Positions 9,255 to 19,190 of a DNA stretch of 64,000 nt are shown here, one piece after another. Made by a program: the position numbers and the translations under genes. Source of the DNA: Serratia rubidaea (lineage in GTDB: Bacteria > Pseudomonadota > Gammaproteobacteria > Enterobacterales > Enterobacteriaceae); NCBI GenBank assembly GCA_901472405.1, contig LR590463.1, positions 3,472,001 to 3,536,000 on the forward strand, in the 5' to 3' direction. Numbering within the stretch: the first letter of the stretch is position 1; each line of letters opens with the position of its first letter. The notes under the pieces were generated by a model that was not told the origin of the DNA, ran no database searches, and was given only the letters and a program-made list of their open reading frames with translations.

Positions 9255-9329
9255 GTGAAATACTTTTTGATGGGAATTTCATTCATGCTGGTTGCATGGG
9301 TTGGTACCTTCATGTTTATGGTTTCCTGA
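9255..9329 (+). CDS. ypdK: YpdK, 24-residue membrane protein
   Basis: A GTG start followed by 23 codons encodes KYFLMGISFMLVAWVGTF and a short hydrophobic tail. It matches E. coli YpdK (MKYFFMGISFMVIVWAGTF) almost position by position. The gene also sits beside alaC, as in E. coli. AGGGGAG lies 8-14 bp before the GTG. YpdK is a single-span inner-membrane peptide of unknown function. A terminator follows within 25 bp. Confidence 0.9.
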   Translation: MKYFLMGISFMLVAWVGTFMFMVS

Positions 9330-9353
9330 CGGACCACCAAACCCGAGAACGAC

Positions 9354-9383
9354 AAGGGGCGCACCGGCGCCCCTTGGTTGTTT
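9354..9383 (+). terminator. Rho-independent terminator after ypdK
   Basis: The stem AAGGGGCGC / GCGCCCCTT with a 4-base loop is followed by GGTTGTTTTTG. Confidence 0.8.
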
Positions 9384-9398
9384 TTGCAGTCCGGTAAG

Positions 9399-10616
9399 CT
9401 ATTTCACCGCCGGTGAGACAAGCCCATCGGCGCGGAACATCGCCTTGATGCCGCGAACCGCCTGGCGAATACGATCCTGATTTTCAATCAGTGCAAAACG
9501 CACGTGATCGTCGCCATACTCGCCAAAGCCGACGCCCGGCGATACGCAGACCTTCGCCTCCGCCAGCAGGCGTTTGGCGAACTCCAGCGATCCCAAATGG
9601 GCATACGGCTGCGGAATTTTCGCCCAGACGTACATTGAGGCCTTCGGGTTATCTACCATCCAGCCGGCTTCGTGCAGGCCTTTCACCAACACGTTGCGCC
9701 GCTGGCGATACTGTTCGGCAATGTCCAGCACGCACTGCTGATCGCCCTCCAGCGCGGCGATGGCCGCCACCTGCAGCGGCGTAAAGGTGCCGTAATCGTG
9801 GTAACTCTTGATGCGCGTCAGCGCGCTGACCAGTTCCGGATTGCCCACCATAAAACCGATGCGCCAGCCGGCCATGTTATAGCTTTTCGACAGGGTGAAA
9901 AACTCAACCGCAATGTCTTTCGCCCCCGGTACCTGCATGATCGATGGCGCCTGCCAGCCGTCATAGACAATATCGGCATAGGCCAAATCATGCACCACCA
10001 GCACGTTGTACTGCTTCGCCAGCGCCACCACCCGCTCAAAGAAATCCAGCTCCACGCACTGCGCGGTCGGGTTGGAGGGGAAACCGAGGATCATCATTTT
10101 CGGCCGCGGGATGGTTTCACGGATGGCGCGCTCCAGCTCACCAAAGAAATCACCGCCTTCCACCAACGGCACCGAACGCACCTGCGCGCCGGCGATCACC
10201 GCGCCGTAAATATGAATCGGGTAGCTCGGGTTCGGCACCAGCACGGTATCACCATGGTCGAGCGTCGCCAGCATCAGATGCGCCAGCCCCTCTTTGGAGC
10301 CGATGGTGACGATGGCTTCACTTTCCGGATCGATATCCACCTGGTAGCGCTGCTGATACCAGCGCGAAATCGCCCGGCGCAGGCGCGGAATACCGCGAGA
10401 GGTCGAGTAACCGTGCGTATCCTCACGCTGCGCCACGGTGCAGAGTTTTTCCACAATGTGCGGCGGCGTCGGGCCGTCGGGGTTGCCCATGCTGAAGTCG
10501 ATGATATCTTCGCCGCGACGGCGGGCGGCCATCTTCAGTTCGGCGGTGATGTTAAACACGTACGGGGGAAGACGTTCAATGCGCGTAAAGCGGCGCGGAC
10601 TGTGATTATCAGCCAT
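9399..10616 (-). CDS. alaC: AlaC, glutamate-pyruvate (alanine) aminotransferase
   Basis: This is a fold-type I PLP aminotransferase that makes alanine from pyruvate and glutamate in the cytosol. The 405 residues include the substrate/PLP motifs GNPDGPTP (about 44), NPSYPIH (about 128), FPSNPTAQ (about 178), and the lysine that binds PLP in [15 protein letters not shown] (about 243). The C-terminal arginine region [10 protein letters not shown] is present. It faces ypdK tail to tail and shares the intergenic terminator region. It is a single-gene unit with its own 295-bp upstream region, in which I see no clear operator. In E. coli alaC responds to Lrp; nothing here proves that. Confidence 0.94.
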   Translation of the reverse strand: MADNHSPRRFTRIERLPPYVFNITAELKMAARRRGEDIIDFSMGNPDGPTPPHIVEKLCTVAQREDTHGYSTSRGIPRLRRAISRWYQQRYQVDIDPESEAIVTIGSKEGLAHLMLATLDHGDTVLVPNPSYPIHIYGAVIAGAQVRSVPLVEGGDFFGELERAIRETIPRPKMMILGFPSNPTAQCVELDFFERVVALAKQYNVLVVHDLAYADIVYDGWQAPSIMQVPGAKDIAVEFFTLSKSYNMAGWRIGFMVGNPELVSALTRIKSYHDYGTFTPLQVAAIAALEGDQQCVLDIAEQYRQRRNVLVKGLHEAGWMVDNPKASMYVWAKIPQPYAHLGSLEFAKRLLAEAKVCVSPGVGFGEYGDDHVRFALIENQDRIRQAVRGIKAMFRADGLVSPAVK

Positions 10617-10911
10617 AGATTCCTCGAAGAGACGTAAGCGCCCGGACCGTCCGAGCGACGCTGGCCAGTTTTTGGCCTGTTATTGAACATATCGCAGCAT
10701 ATTCAGGCTGTCCATCCCCTGAATGATAACTTTTTCATCATCGTCCTCGGGACAGTAATCTCCGAAAATCAAAAAAAGAGGAAGTTTCGAATGAAAGATA
10801 TCACTTTATTTTCCTCGTTAAAGTCCAGATAATCATTAACGTAAAAACAACAAATATATTACCTACTCTCTGTAACCGACGACGCCCACCGGCGATAGTA
10901 AGGAGAACCTT

Positions 10912-12155
10912 ATGACTGCACTGGTTATCGACGATATCCCCGCCGCCATCAAGAACGTCAAACGGCAGCTGCGCCAGGCGCTGCCCAACTACCGCGAAGT
11001 GTTTCTGGCGCTGGAGGACAACATTCGCCAGCAGGTGGAACAGATCCGCCAGGAGCTGGCCGCCGGCCACAATCCGGTGCCGCAAATCGACGCTGAGGAT
11101 ATTCTGCAACAGCGGGTGAGCGAGCAGCAGAAGGCGCTGATCAGACAGCGCGGCGCCTGCGCCATCCGCGGCGTGTTCCCGCGCGCCACCGCCGAAGCCT
11201 GGAACCGCGAAATCGGCGACTATCTAAGCCGCAACAACTTTATCGAACGGCTGAAAAACGCCGCCGAGGATAATTACTTCGGTAAACTGCCGCCAGCAAA
11301 CCGCAGATTTACGGCATCTACTGGTCGAAGCCGCAGGTGGAGGCACGCCAGGATCGGCGCATGCACGCGGTGCAGGTCTTCATGAACAGCCTGTGGGCAA
11401 GCGAAAGCGACGGTAAGCAGCACTTCGATCCACAGCGCGTCGCCACCTATGCCGACCGCACCCGCCGCCGCCCGCCGAACTCCTCCTCCCTCGGCCTGTC
11501 GCCGCATGTCGACAGCGGCACCATCGAACGCTGGCTGGACGAGAATTTCCGCTATGTCTATCGCCACGTGTTCTCCGGCGAGTGGCAACGCTACGACCCT
11601 TTCGCCGCCGACGGCCGCACCGAGGTGCGGGAAATCGCCTCGCCGGCGGTCTGCTCAATGTTCCGCACTTTTCAGGGCTGGACGGCGCTGACGCCGCAGC
11701 GTACCCACGCCGGGACGCTGAACCTGGTGCCGATCGCCAACGCCATGGCTTACGTGCTGCTGCGCGCGCTGCAGGACGACGTGGCGGATGACGATCTGTG
11801 CGATGCCGCACCGGGACGCGCGCTGTCGATTTCGGAGAAATGGCATCCCCTTTTACTGCAGGGGATTTCCCCTATTCCGGATCTGGAGCCGGGCGACTGC
11901 GTATTCTGGCACTGCGACGTGATCCACGCGGTGGAAAATGAGCACCACGGCGAGTTCGACAGCAACGTGATGTATATCGCCGCCGCGCCGGGCTGCGCGA
12001 AGAACGATGCCTATCTGCAGCGGCAGCTGCCCAGCTTCCTGAGCGGCCGCACGCCGCCGGACTTCGCCGCGGATGATTTCGAAGTGGACTTCATTGGCCG
12101 CAGCGGTGAAGAGCTGCTGACGCCGCTTGGCAGAGAACAGCTCGGCCTGAAATAA
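10912..12155 (+). CDS. DUF1479 family protein, YbiU-like putative Fe/2-oxoglutarate dioxygenase-fold protein (frameshifted)
   Basis: The protein is about 414 residues, as long as E. coli YbiU. The N-terminal part (10912 onward) has a helical region followed by [13 protein letters not shown]. The rest lies in another frame ([16 protein letters not shown], later [19 protein letters not shown]). The spaced HVD and H residues resemble a cupin/2-oxoglutarate dioxygenase metal site, so I infer an oxygenase fold; the substrate is unknown. The frame changes near 11288, consistent with one missing base between LGKLP and KPQIYG. TAAGGAG lies 7-13 bp before the ATG. It converges with the LysR gene 18 bp downstream. 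Confidence 0.75.
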
Positions 12156-12173
12156 CCGCCCCGCGCGCGCCGC

Positions 12174-13067
12174 TCAGCCCGCGGCGCGCGCCAGAACAAA
12201 GCGGGCCAAATCCTTCACCGCCGCCTGCTGGGTATTCTGCCGGTAGGCCAGCGTCAGCGTGCTGACCGCCTGCGGATCGTCCAGCGGGTGATAGCTGATA
12301 TCCTCACGTCGCGCCAGCGCCTGCGTCTCCGGCACCAGTGCGACGCCCATTCCCAGGGCCACCAGCCCGATGGTTACCGCCACGTCGCGCGTGGCTTTCA
12401 GCGGATGCGGCGTAAAGCCGGCGCGGCGGCAGGCGGCCAATACCGACCAGGCCAGCCCGACGCCCGGCGGATCGTTCTGGATCAAAAACGGCTCTTGCGC
12501 CAGCTGCCGCAGCGACAGCGTACCGGCCTCGCTCAGCGCATGATCCTTCGGCAATACCGCGATCAGCGCCCGCTGCACCACCTGCCGGTAAACCAGCCCG
12601 GGCAGCTGCGGCACCGGCGTACGCACCAGCGCCGCATCCAGGTCGCCGCTCTGCAGCAGGGTGAGCTGACGGTTCACATCATGCTCTTCCATCGCCAGCT
12701 CAATGCCCGGCCGCGCCTGGCGGTAGTCGCGCATCAGCGCCATCAGGGCGGGATCGTAAATCGCCGATCCGACATACCCCAGCCGGATCGCGCCGTCGGC
12801 GCCGCTGCGCAGGCTGGCGGCGGCTTGCAGCAGCCCCTCATAGCGGCCGATGGTATCGCGCGCTTTCTCCAGCAGCACGCGCCCTTCCGGCGTCAGCGCC
12901 ACGTGGCGGCGATCGCGCTCAAACAACCGCAGCCCCAGGCGTTGTTCCAGCAGTTTGATGTGCTGGCTCAGCGCCGGCTGGGCAATATGCACATTGGCCG
13001 CCGCACGCCCGAAGTGCATCTCGTCGGCCAGGGCAATAAACGAGTACAGCTGGCGGATGTCGCTCAT
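12174..13067 (-). CDS. LysR-family transcriptional regulator, divergent from the UbiD-like gene
   Basis: The 297 residues have a winged helix-turn-helix at the N-terminus (FGRAAANVHIAQPALSQHIK, about 19-38) and a LysR substrate-binding domain (about 90-290). The DNA-binding helix, with QPALSQHIKLLE, resembles regulators of aromatic degradation genes. It is transcribed away from the decarboxylase gene across a 132-bp region, the classical arrangement for a LysR regulator of its neighbour. The effector is unknown; a hydroxyaromatic acid would fit. Confidence 0.82.
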   Translation of the reverse strand: MSDIRQLYSFIALADEMHFGRAAANVHIAQPALSQHIKLLEQRLGLRLFERDRRHVALTPEGRVLLEKARDTIGRYEGLLQAAASLRSGADGAIRLGYVGSAIYDPALMALMRDYRQARPGIELAMEEHDVNRQLTLLQSGDLDAALVRTPVPQLPGLVYRQVVQRALIAVLPKDHALSEAGTLSLRQLAQEPFLIQNDPPGVGLAWSVLAACRRAGFTPHPLKATRDVAVTIGLVALGMGVALVPETQALARREDISYHPLDDPQAVSTLTLAYRQNTQQAAVKDLARFVLARAAG

Positions 13068-13199
13068 AAGCCGTCCTGTGATAACGAATGATGATTAAAA
13101 ACAGGCTAAACCCTATTAGACAGAAATCAATCCCCGCCCGACACTGGAGAGATAACAACCTATACCGCCTCTTACTCTGACCATTAACGGATCGTGCCG

Positions 13200-14691
13200 A
13201 TGACCACACTCAATGAACTGCCGCAGGTTCACGACCTGCGTTCCGCCCTGGCGCTGCTGAGCCAGTTTGAAGATGAACTGATCGCCACCGATGAACCGGT
13301 CGACCCGATGGCCGAGCTGTCCGGCGTGTACCGCTACGTCGGCGCGCACGGCACCGTGATGCGGCCGACGCGCGTCGGCCCCGCCATGATGTTCAATCGC
13401 ATTAAAGGCTACGACGATATGCGGGTGCTGATCGGCCTGCTGGCGTCGCGCAAGCGCGTGGCCCACCTGCTGGGCAGCACGCCGGACCGGCTGGCCCAGC
13501 TGCTGAAAGAGTCGGTCAGTCATCCGATTGCGCCAATCGAAATTCCGCGCGAGCAGGCCGCCTGCCAGGAAGTGGTGCATCTGGCCAGCGACCCGGACTT
13601 CGACATCCTCAAACTGCTGCCGGCGCCGACCAATACGCCGGACGACGCCGGCCCCTACTTTACGCTGGGCATGTGCTATGCCGCCGACCCGGAAACCGGC
13701 GAACACGACGTGACGATCCACCGCCTGTGCGTTCAGGGCAAGGATGAAATCTCGATGTACTTCGTGCCCGGCCGCCACCTTGACACCTTCCGCATGAAGG
13801 CCGAAGCGGCGGGCCAGGCACTGCCGATCTCCATCAGCATCGGCGTTGACCCGGCCATTGAGATCGGCGCCTGCTTCGAGCCGCCCACCACGCCGCTGGG
13901 CTTCGACGAACTGTCGGTGGCCGGCGCGCTGCGCAACCGGCCGGTGGAGCTGACGCCGTGCCTGACGGTAGCGGCGCGCGCCATCGCCCACGCCGAGGTG
14001 GTGATCGAGGGCGAGCTGCTGCCGGGGGTGCGGGTGCGTGAAGATCAGCACACCCACAGCGGCAAGGCGATGCCGGAGTTCCCCGGCTATACCGGGGAGG
14101 CCAAGGCGGCGCTGCCGGTGATCAAGGTGAAGGCGATTACCCACCGTAAGCACCCGATCCTGCAAACCTGCATCGGCGCCAGCGATGAACACACCAATCT
14201 GGCCGGCATCCCCACCGAGGCCAGCATCCTGCAGATGGTCGAACGGGCGCTGCCCGGCTTTGTGCAGAACGTACACTGTCCTTCCCCCCGGCACCGGCAA
14301 ATATCTGGCGGTGCTGCAGGTGAAAAAACGCTCGGAGAACGACGAAGGCCGGCAGAGGCAGGCGGCGCTGCTGGCGTTCGCCGCCTTCTCAGAGCTGAAA
14401 CACGTGATGCTGGTGGACGAGGACGTCGACCTGTTTGATATGAATGACGTGATGTGGGCGATGACCACTCGCTATCAGGGCGACGTCAGCACGGTATTTA
14501 TTCCCGGCGTGCGCTGCCATCCGCTGGATCCTTCGTCGTCGCCGGCCTTCAGCCCGTCGATTCGCGCGGAAGGCATCGCCTGCAAGGCCATTTTTGACTG
14601 CACGGTGCCCTACGCGCTGAAAGCGCAGTTCCAGCGCAGCGCCTTTATGGAAGTGGACGTCACGCGCTTTATTCCGGGCTTTAAACCCTGA
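13200..14691 (+). CDS. UbiD-family (prenylated-FMN) decarboxylase (frameshifted)
   Basis: This protein of about 497 residues belongs to the UbiD family, which uses prenylated FMN to decarboxylate aromatic or alpha,beta-unsaturated acids. Family motifs are TIHRLCVQGKDEISMYF (about 180), the acidic VVIEGELLPGVR (about 268) and PEFPGYTGE (about 288), then RAEGIACKAIFDCTVPY near the end. The frame changes between 14270 and 14295, where NVH is followed by PPGTGKYLAV in another frame. ATG at 13200 is preferred; a GTG two codons earlier is possible. No UbiX-like flavin prenyltransferase is adjacent, so the cofactor must come from the chromosomal UbiX. It is less like housekeeping UbiD than like catabolic hydroxybenzoate-type decarboxylases, but the substrate is not settled. 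Confidence 0.82.
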
Positions 14692-14743
14692 CGGCCAGGG
14701 GCTGACGGGCGCGGGTTCCCTGAGCCGGTGCCCGACGCTGTGG

Positions 14744-14749
14744 TATACT
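14744..14749 (+). promoter_or_regulatory. -10 element upstream of ypdA
   Basis: TATACT within GTGGTATACTGG lies 36 bp before the ypdA start. The -35 region is weak. Confidence 0.45.
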
Positions 14750-14785
14750 GGTCGTCACCTTGTTTCACCGCAGTGAGTCGCCGTC

Positions 14786-16489
14786 GTGCACCCTTTTTTT
14801 GAAATGCTGTTAGCGGTATTCGATCGTGCCGCGCTGATGTTAATCTGCCTGTTCTTCCTGACGCGCACCCGGCTGTTCCGCCAGCTGCTGCAAAAGGAAG
14901 AACACACGCCGCTGGAGCTGGCGGCGGTCACCGCCATTTTCTCGCTGTTCGCGCTGTTCAGCACCTATTCCGGCATCAACGTTGAAGGCTCGCTGGTCAA
15001 CGTACGGGTGATCGCCATCATGGCCGGCGGTATCCTGTTCGGGCCGTGGGTCGGCGTGGTCACCGGCATCATCGCCGGCGTGCACCGCTATCTGATCGAT
15101 ATCGACGGCATTACCTCGGTGCCCTGCCTGATCACCAGCATTATCGCCGGCATCAGCGCCGCCTATATCCACCTGAAGGTGAAAAAAGAGCGCCGCTGGC
15201 GCATCGGCATTCTCGGCGGCATGCTGTGCGAGAGCCTGACTATGCTGCTGATCGTGCTGTGGGCGTCGCCGACCGAGCTGGGGCTGGAGATCGTGGCGCA
15301 AATCGCCCTGCCGATGATCCTCGGTACGGTGTGCATCGGCCTGATCGTGCTGCTGGTGCAGAGCGTGGAGGATGAAAAAGAGGTGATCGCCGCCCGCCAG
15401 GCCAAGCTGGCGCTGGATATCGCGCGTAAAACCCTGCCCTATTTCCGCAACTTCAACAGCGAATCGCTGACCACCATCTGCGATATTATCCGCCACGATA
15501 TTCAGGCCGACGCGGTGGCGATGACCGATAGCCAACGCGTGCTGGCCTACGTCGGCGTCGGCGAGGAGCACTATCCGGTCGGGCGGGAAAGCCTCAGCCG
15601 GGTGACGCGCGAAAGCATCCGCCACGGCAAAATCATTATCAAGAACAACCACGAAAGCCCCGCCACGCCGCAGATCCACTCGCAGCTGGTGATCCCGCTG
15701 TGGGAAAAGGGCGAAGTCAGCGGCACGCTGAAAATCTACTACTGCCACGCGCACCAGATCACCAATACCCTGAAGGTGATGGCGGTCGGCCTGTCGCAGA
15801 TTATCTCCACCCAGATGGAGGTGTCCCGCATTGAACAGCTGCGCCAGATGGCGGATAAGGCCGAAATGCGCGCGCTGCAGAGCAAGATCAACCCGCACTT
15901 TCTGTTTAACGCGCTGAACGCCATCTCGTCGTTAATCCGCCTGAACCCGGACACCGCGCGCCAGCTGATTATCAATCTGTCGCGCTACCTGCGCTACAAC
16001 CTGGAGCTGAACGACGAGCCGATCGACATCCGTAAAGAGCTGCACCAGGTACAGGATTATATCGCGATCGAACAGGCGCGCTTCGGCGACAAACTGACGG
16101 TAATCTACGATATCGACGACGATATCGCGCTGCGTATTCCCAGCCTGCTGATCCAGCCGCTGGTGGAAAACGCCATCGTGCACGGCATTCAGCCCTGCCG
16201 TGGCAAAGGCGTGGTGGTGATTGCGGTCAAGGATCACGGTGAACGCATCCGGATTTCGGTGAAAGACACCGGCCACGGCATCAGCCAGGAAGTGATCGAC
16301 CGCGTGGCGCGTAACGAAATGCCGGGCAACCATATCGGCCTGCTCAATGTGCATCACCGCGTCTCGCTGCTGTACGGCGCCGGGCTGAAGATTCGCCGTC
16401 TGGAGCCAGGCACCGAAATTGCGTTTTATATCACCAAAGACGGCGCCAAACGGCGCCCTGCCGCCGAACTGCCGGCAGAGGAAGCGTGA
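14786..16489 (+). CDS. ypdA: YpdA (PyrS), LytS-type pyruvate-responsive sensor histidine kinase
   Basis: The 567-residue protein aligns along its length with E. coli YpdA. It has a 5TM LytS-type membrane domain (about 1-200, with [18 protein letters not shown] and [13 protein letters not shown]). A GAF domain (about 220-345) follows, then a histidine-kinase module with the phosphorylated histidine in [15 protein letters not shown] (about 372) and an ATPase domain with [14 protein letters not shown] and [14 protein letters not shown] boxes (about 450-530). It starts with GTG, as in E. coli. YpdA senses high external pyruvate and phosphorylates YpdB. ypdB follows after 7 bp, so the pair is an operon. 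Confidence 0.94.
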   Translation: MHPFFEMLLAVFDRAALMLICLFFLTRTRLFRQLLQKEEHTPLELAAVTAIFSLFALFSTYSGINVEGSLVNVRVIAIMAGGILFGPWVGVVTGIIAGVHRYLIDIDGITSVPCLITSIIAGISAAYIHLKVKKERRWRIGILGGMLCESLTMLLIVLWASPTELGLEIVAQIALPMILGTVCIGLIVLLVQSVEDEKEVIAARQAKLALDIARKTLPYFRNFNSESLTTICDIIRHDIQADAVAMTDSQRVLAYVGVGEEHYPVGRESLSRVTRESIRHGKIIIKNNHESPATPQIHSQLVIPLWEKGEVSGTLKIYYCHAHQITNTLKVMAVGLSQIISTQMEVSRIEQLRQMADKAEMRALQSKINPHFLFNALNAISSLIRLNPDTARQLIINLSRYLRYNLELNDEPIDIRKELHQVQDYIAIEQARFGDKLTVIYDIDDDIALRIPSLLIQPLVENAIVHGIQPCRGKGVVVIAVKDHGERIRISVKDTGHGISQEVIDRVARNEMPGNHIGLLNVHHRVSLLYGAGLKIRRLEPGTEIAFYITKDGAKRRPAAELPAEEA

Positions 16490-16496
16490 GGAAAGT

Positions 16497-17230
16497 ATGA
16501 AAGCCATCATTGTGGAAGATGAGTTTCTGGCGCAGGAAGAGCTGAGCTACCTGATTAAACAGCACAGCAGCATCACCATCGAAGCCACCTTCGATGACGG
16601 GCTGGAGGTGCTGAAATACCTGCAAAACCACCAGGTGGACGCCATCTTCCTTGATATCAATATTCCGTCGCTCGACGGCGTACTGCTGGCGCAGAACATC
16701 AGCAAGTTCGCCCAGCGGCCGGCGATTATCTTTATCACCGCCTATAAAGAACACGCGGTGGAAGCCTTTGAGATCGAAGCCTTCGACTATATCCTCAAGC
16801 CGTACCACGAGGCGCGCATCGTCACCATGCTGCAAAAGCTGGAGGCACAGCACTCGCGCTCGCAGGCGCAGCCGAACAGCAGCAGCCGGCCGGACGCGGC
16901 GGCCACAGCATTAACCTGATCAAAAACGATCGCATCATCGTTACCGACATCAACGATATTTACTATGCGGCGGCCGACGAAAAAGTGACGCGGGTTTACA
17001 CCCGCCGTGAAGAGTTTGTCATGCCGATGAATATCAGCGAATTTTACGCCCGGCTGCCGGAAGAGCACTTCTTCCGCTGCCACCGCTCTTACTGCGTCAA
17101 TCTGGCGAAAATCCGCGAAATCGTGCCCTGGTTCAATAACACCTATATCCTGCGGCTGAGCGACCTGGAGTTTGAAGTGCCGGTCAGCCGCAGCAAGGTC
17201 AAGGCGTTCCGCCAGCTAATGCGCCTGTAA
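16497..17230 (+). CDS. ypdB: YpdB (PyrR), LytTR-family response regulator (frameshifted)
   Basis: YpdB is the partner of YpdA and activates transcription of the transporter gene yhjX. The receiver domain (1-115) has the acidic VEDE, the phospho-acceptor aspartate in AIFLDINIPSLDG (about 53) and the lysine in YILKPY (about 102). The LytTR DNA-binding domain (about 140-244) contains HFFRCHRSYCVNLAKIREI and ends VPVSRSKVKAFRQLMRL. The reading frame breaks near 16895 in a GC-rich linker; one missing base restores exactly 244 residues, the E. coli length. I place the start at MKAIIVEDEF, 7 bp after ypdA. It converges with the DUF2502 gene with no gap. Confidence 0.93.
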
Positions 17231-17517
17231 TTAACCGCGGCGATCGTCGTGGCGATGGTGATGCCGCGCCGGCGGCCGGTGATCCGCCCGGTGCGGCGGC
17301 GAAAATGCTCGCGGTAGTGGCGCGGCGGCCGATGCTCGCGGTGGTGCTCACGCCACCAGCGCGCTTCGCGCCAGCGGTGGCCGTCCCAGTAGTGGCCACG
17401 ATGGTCGCGGTCGCCGACGCGCCATGCGCTGTCCGGGGCGACGTTAATAAAAATTCCGGCCTGGCTCGCCAGCGGCAGCGCCAGCAGCGCCGCCAATAAA
17501 AGTGCTTGGGTTTTCAT
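17231..17517 (-). CDS. DUF2502 family small periplasmic protein (frameshifted)
   Basis: The protein is about 95 residues, with a signal peptide (residues 1-20, ending ASQAG). Then comes the family element VGDRDHRGHYWDGHRWREARWW and a histidine- and arginine-rich tail. The frame as written runs past the expected end into ypdB. One base near 17296 moves it into a frame reading RHHHRHDDRRG with a TAA at 17231-17233, which abuts the ypdB stop. DUF2502 proteins (E. coli YpeC) have no known function. A second member of the family lies at 24433. It is divergent from the YhjX-like gene and shares its 387-bp upstream region. Confidence 0.75.
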
Positions 17518-17734
17518 ATTATGGCTCCTGCATTAACGGATTAAATCCGCCTGCCGTTACCCTAATGCCACGCCCGCGGCAGCTCCATCGGACAAACGCC
17601 GGTTTACCTCATCCGCACGAAACCTTCACAATTCCCCCACAATCTTCCGCCGTCGCCGGGCAATAAATCGTTGATAACTTTGATTCAGATCACATCTCCA
17701 GGGCGGCATTTGACGACGTTTTTGCACCAAAAAC

Positions 17735-17786
17735 GGCAACTCATGCCCCCTCAGATGCATTTCATTCCCTCACCGGGGCAACTCAT
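17735..17786 (+). promoter_or_regulatory. Three in-phase YpdB-type binding decamers
   Basis: GGCAACTCAT (17735-17744), TGCATTTCAT (17756-17765) and GGCAACTCAT (17777-17786) are separated by exactly 11 bp each. The E. coli YpdB site at yhjX, as I recall it, is GGCATTTCAT-N11-GGCATTTCAT. The spacing matches exactly and the decamers differ at one to two positions. The last box ends 32 bp before a TATAAT. A related but out-of-phase GGCATTTGAC occurs at 17705-17714. Confidence 0.75.
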
Positions 17787-17818
17787 GCCCAATCCGCCGC
17801 CGGCCGCAGCCCCGGCCA

Positions 17819-17824
17819 TATAAT
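17819..17824 (+). promoter_or_regulatory. -10 element of the yhjX-like promoter
   Basis: A perfect TATAAT with no recognisable -35 (GC-rich at 17796-17801), as expected when a bound activator replaces -35 contacts. Transcription would start near 17831. Confidence 0.55.
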
Positions 17825-17904
17825 AACCCCATACTACGGAGCCGCTTTGCTCCGCACATTTTCACCACGGATAACGCACACTCAAATAACAGGAGAAACC
17901 GGCC

Positions 17905-19128
17905 ATGAGAACAAAACCGGTAAATCGCAGCCTTATCGTTCTGGGCACCATCATCTGCCAGATGGGCCTGGGAACTATCTATACCTGGAGCCTGTTTAAC
18001 CAGCCGCTGGTGGAGAAATTCCACTGGGGCCTGGCGGATGTCGCCACGACGTTCTCCATCACCAGTTTCTTCCTGGCGTTTTCTACTCTGTTCGCCGGTA
18101 AATTGCAGGAGCGCTTCGGCATCCGCAATCTGACGCTGGCCGCCGGCGTACTGGTGGGGCTGGGGCTGATCGCCAGCGCCTATGTCAGCTCGCTGGATAT
18201 GATTTATCTGCTGGCCGGCGTGGTGGTCGGTTTTGCCGTCGGTATCGCCTATATCTCCACCCTGTCCAACCTGATCAAATGGTTCCCGGCCAATAAGGGG
18301 CTGATTTCCGGCATCTCCGTCGGCGCCTTCGGCAGCGGCAGCCTGCTGTTCAAATACGTTAACGCGGCGCTGATCGCCAACGCGGGCGTCTCCGCCGCCT
18401 TCTTCTACTGGGGCGCGATCGTGATGGCGTTAATCGTCCTCGGCTCGCTGCTGCTGAAAGAGCCGGCCACGGCCCGTACCCCGGCGGCACAGCGCGGCCA
18501 GAGCGCCGACTACAGCGTGCGCCAGATGCTGGCGACCAAAGAAGCCTACCTGCTGTTTGCAATTTTCTTCTCCGCCTGTATGAGCGGCCTGTACCTGATC
18601 GGCATCGTCAAGGATATGGGGGTGCAGCTGGCCGGGATGGACGTCGCCACCGCCGCCAACACCGTCTCCGCCGTCGCGATTTTCAACACCGCGGGGCGCA
18701 TTATCCTCGGCACCCTGTCGGATAAAGTCGGCCGGATGCGCGTTATCAGCTTCACCATGCTGGTGACCGTGCTGGCAATTGTCGCCCTGAGCACCTTTAC
18801 CCTCAGCCACAGCCTGTTCTTCCTGTGCGTCGGCGCCGTCGCCTTCTGCTTCGGCGGTAATATCACCGTATTCCCGGCGATTGTCGGCGACTTCTTCGGC
18901 CTGAAAAACCACAGCAAAAACTACGGCATCATCTATCAGGGCTTCGGCCTGGGCGCGCTGGCCGGCTCGTTTATCGCCAAATACTTCGGCGGCTTCCACG
19001 CTACCTTCATAGTGATTGGCGTGCTGTCGCTGCTGTCCCTGCTGATCACCCTGCTGATTAAAACGCCGCAGCCGGCCGCCACGGCCGAGCAGGAGGAACA
19101 CCAGCCGGCGGATCTGGTCAAAGCCTGA
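17905..19128 (+). CDS. yhjX: YhjX-like MFS transporter (oxalate/formate antiporter family)
   Basis: The 407 residues form twelve membrane spans of the major facilitator superfamily, OFA subfamily. Family landmarks shared with E. coli YhjX are GTIYTWSLFNQPL (about 23), GKLQERFGIRNLT (about 64), TLSNLIKWFPANKGLISG (about 112), FFSACMSGLYLIGI (about 215) and NYGIIYQGFGLGALAGS (about 337). YhjX is induced by YpdB when pyruvate is plentiful and is thought to move pyruvate or a related acid. The three YpdB-type boxes upstream and the adjacent ypdAB support the same role here. AGGAG lies 12 bp before the ATG. Confidence 0.85.
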   Translation: MRTKPVNRSLIVLGTIICQMGLGTIYTWSLFNQPLVEKFHWGLADVATTFSITSFFLAFSTLFAGKLQERFGIRNLTLAAGVLVGLGLIASAYVSSLDMIYLLAGVVVGFAVGIAYISTLSNLIKWFPANKGLISGISVGAFGSGSLLFKYVNAALIANAGVSAAFFYWGAIVMALIVLGSLLLKEPATARTPAAQRGQSADYSVRQMLATKEAYLLFAIFFSACMSGLYLIGIVKDMGVQLAGMDVATAANTVSAVAIFNTAGRIILGTLSDKVGRMRVISFTMLVTVLAIVALSTFTLSHSLFFLCVGAVAFCFGGNITVFPAIVGDFFGLKNHSKNYGIIYQGFGLGALAGSFIAKYFGGFHATFIVIGVLSLLSLLITLLIKTPQPAATAEQEEHQPADLVKA

Positions 19129-19143
19129 TTGACCGCCAATAAA

Positions 19144-19178
19144 AAAGGGGCGCAGCCTGACGGCTGCGCCCCTTTCTC
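19144..19178. terminator. Bidirectional terminator between yhjX and glk
   Basis: The stem AAAGGGGCGCAGCC / GGCTGCGCCCCTTT with loop TGAC has an A run on the left and a T run on the right. It can end both converging transcripts. Confidence 0.85.
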
Positions 19179-19190
19179 ATGTCTGTCGCG

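Noticed and set aside
13116..14468. 450-codon frame opposite the UbiD-like gene
   Set aside because: The UbiD motifs on the plus strand are decisive; the reverse frame has no homology.
17705..17714. A fourth YpdB box (GGCATTTGAC)
   Set aside because: It matches seven to eight positions but is 30 bp from the first box, out of the 21-bp phase, so it is probably chance.
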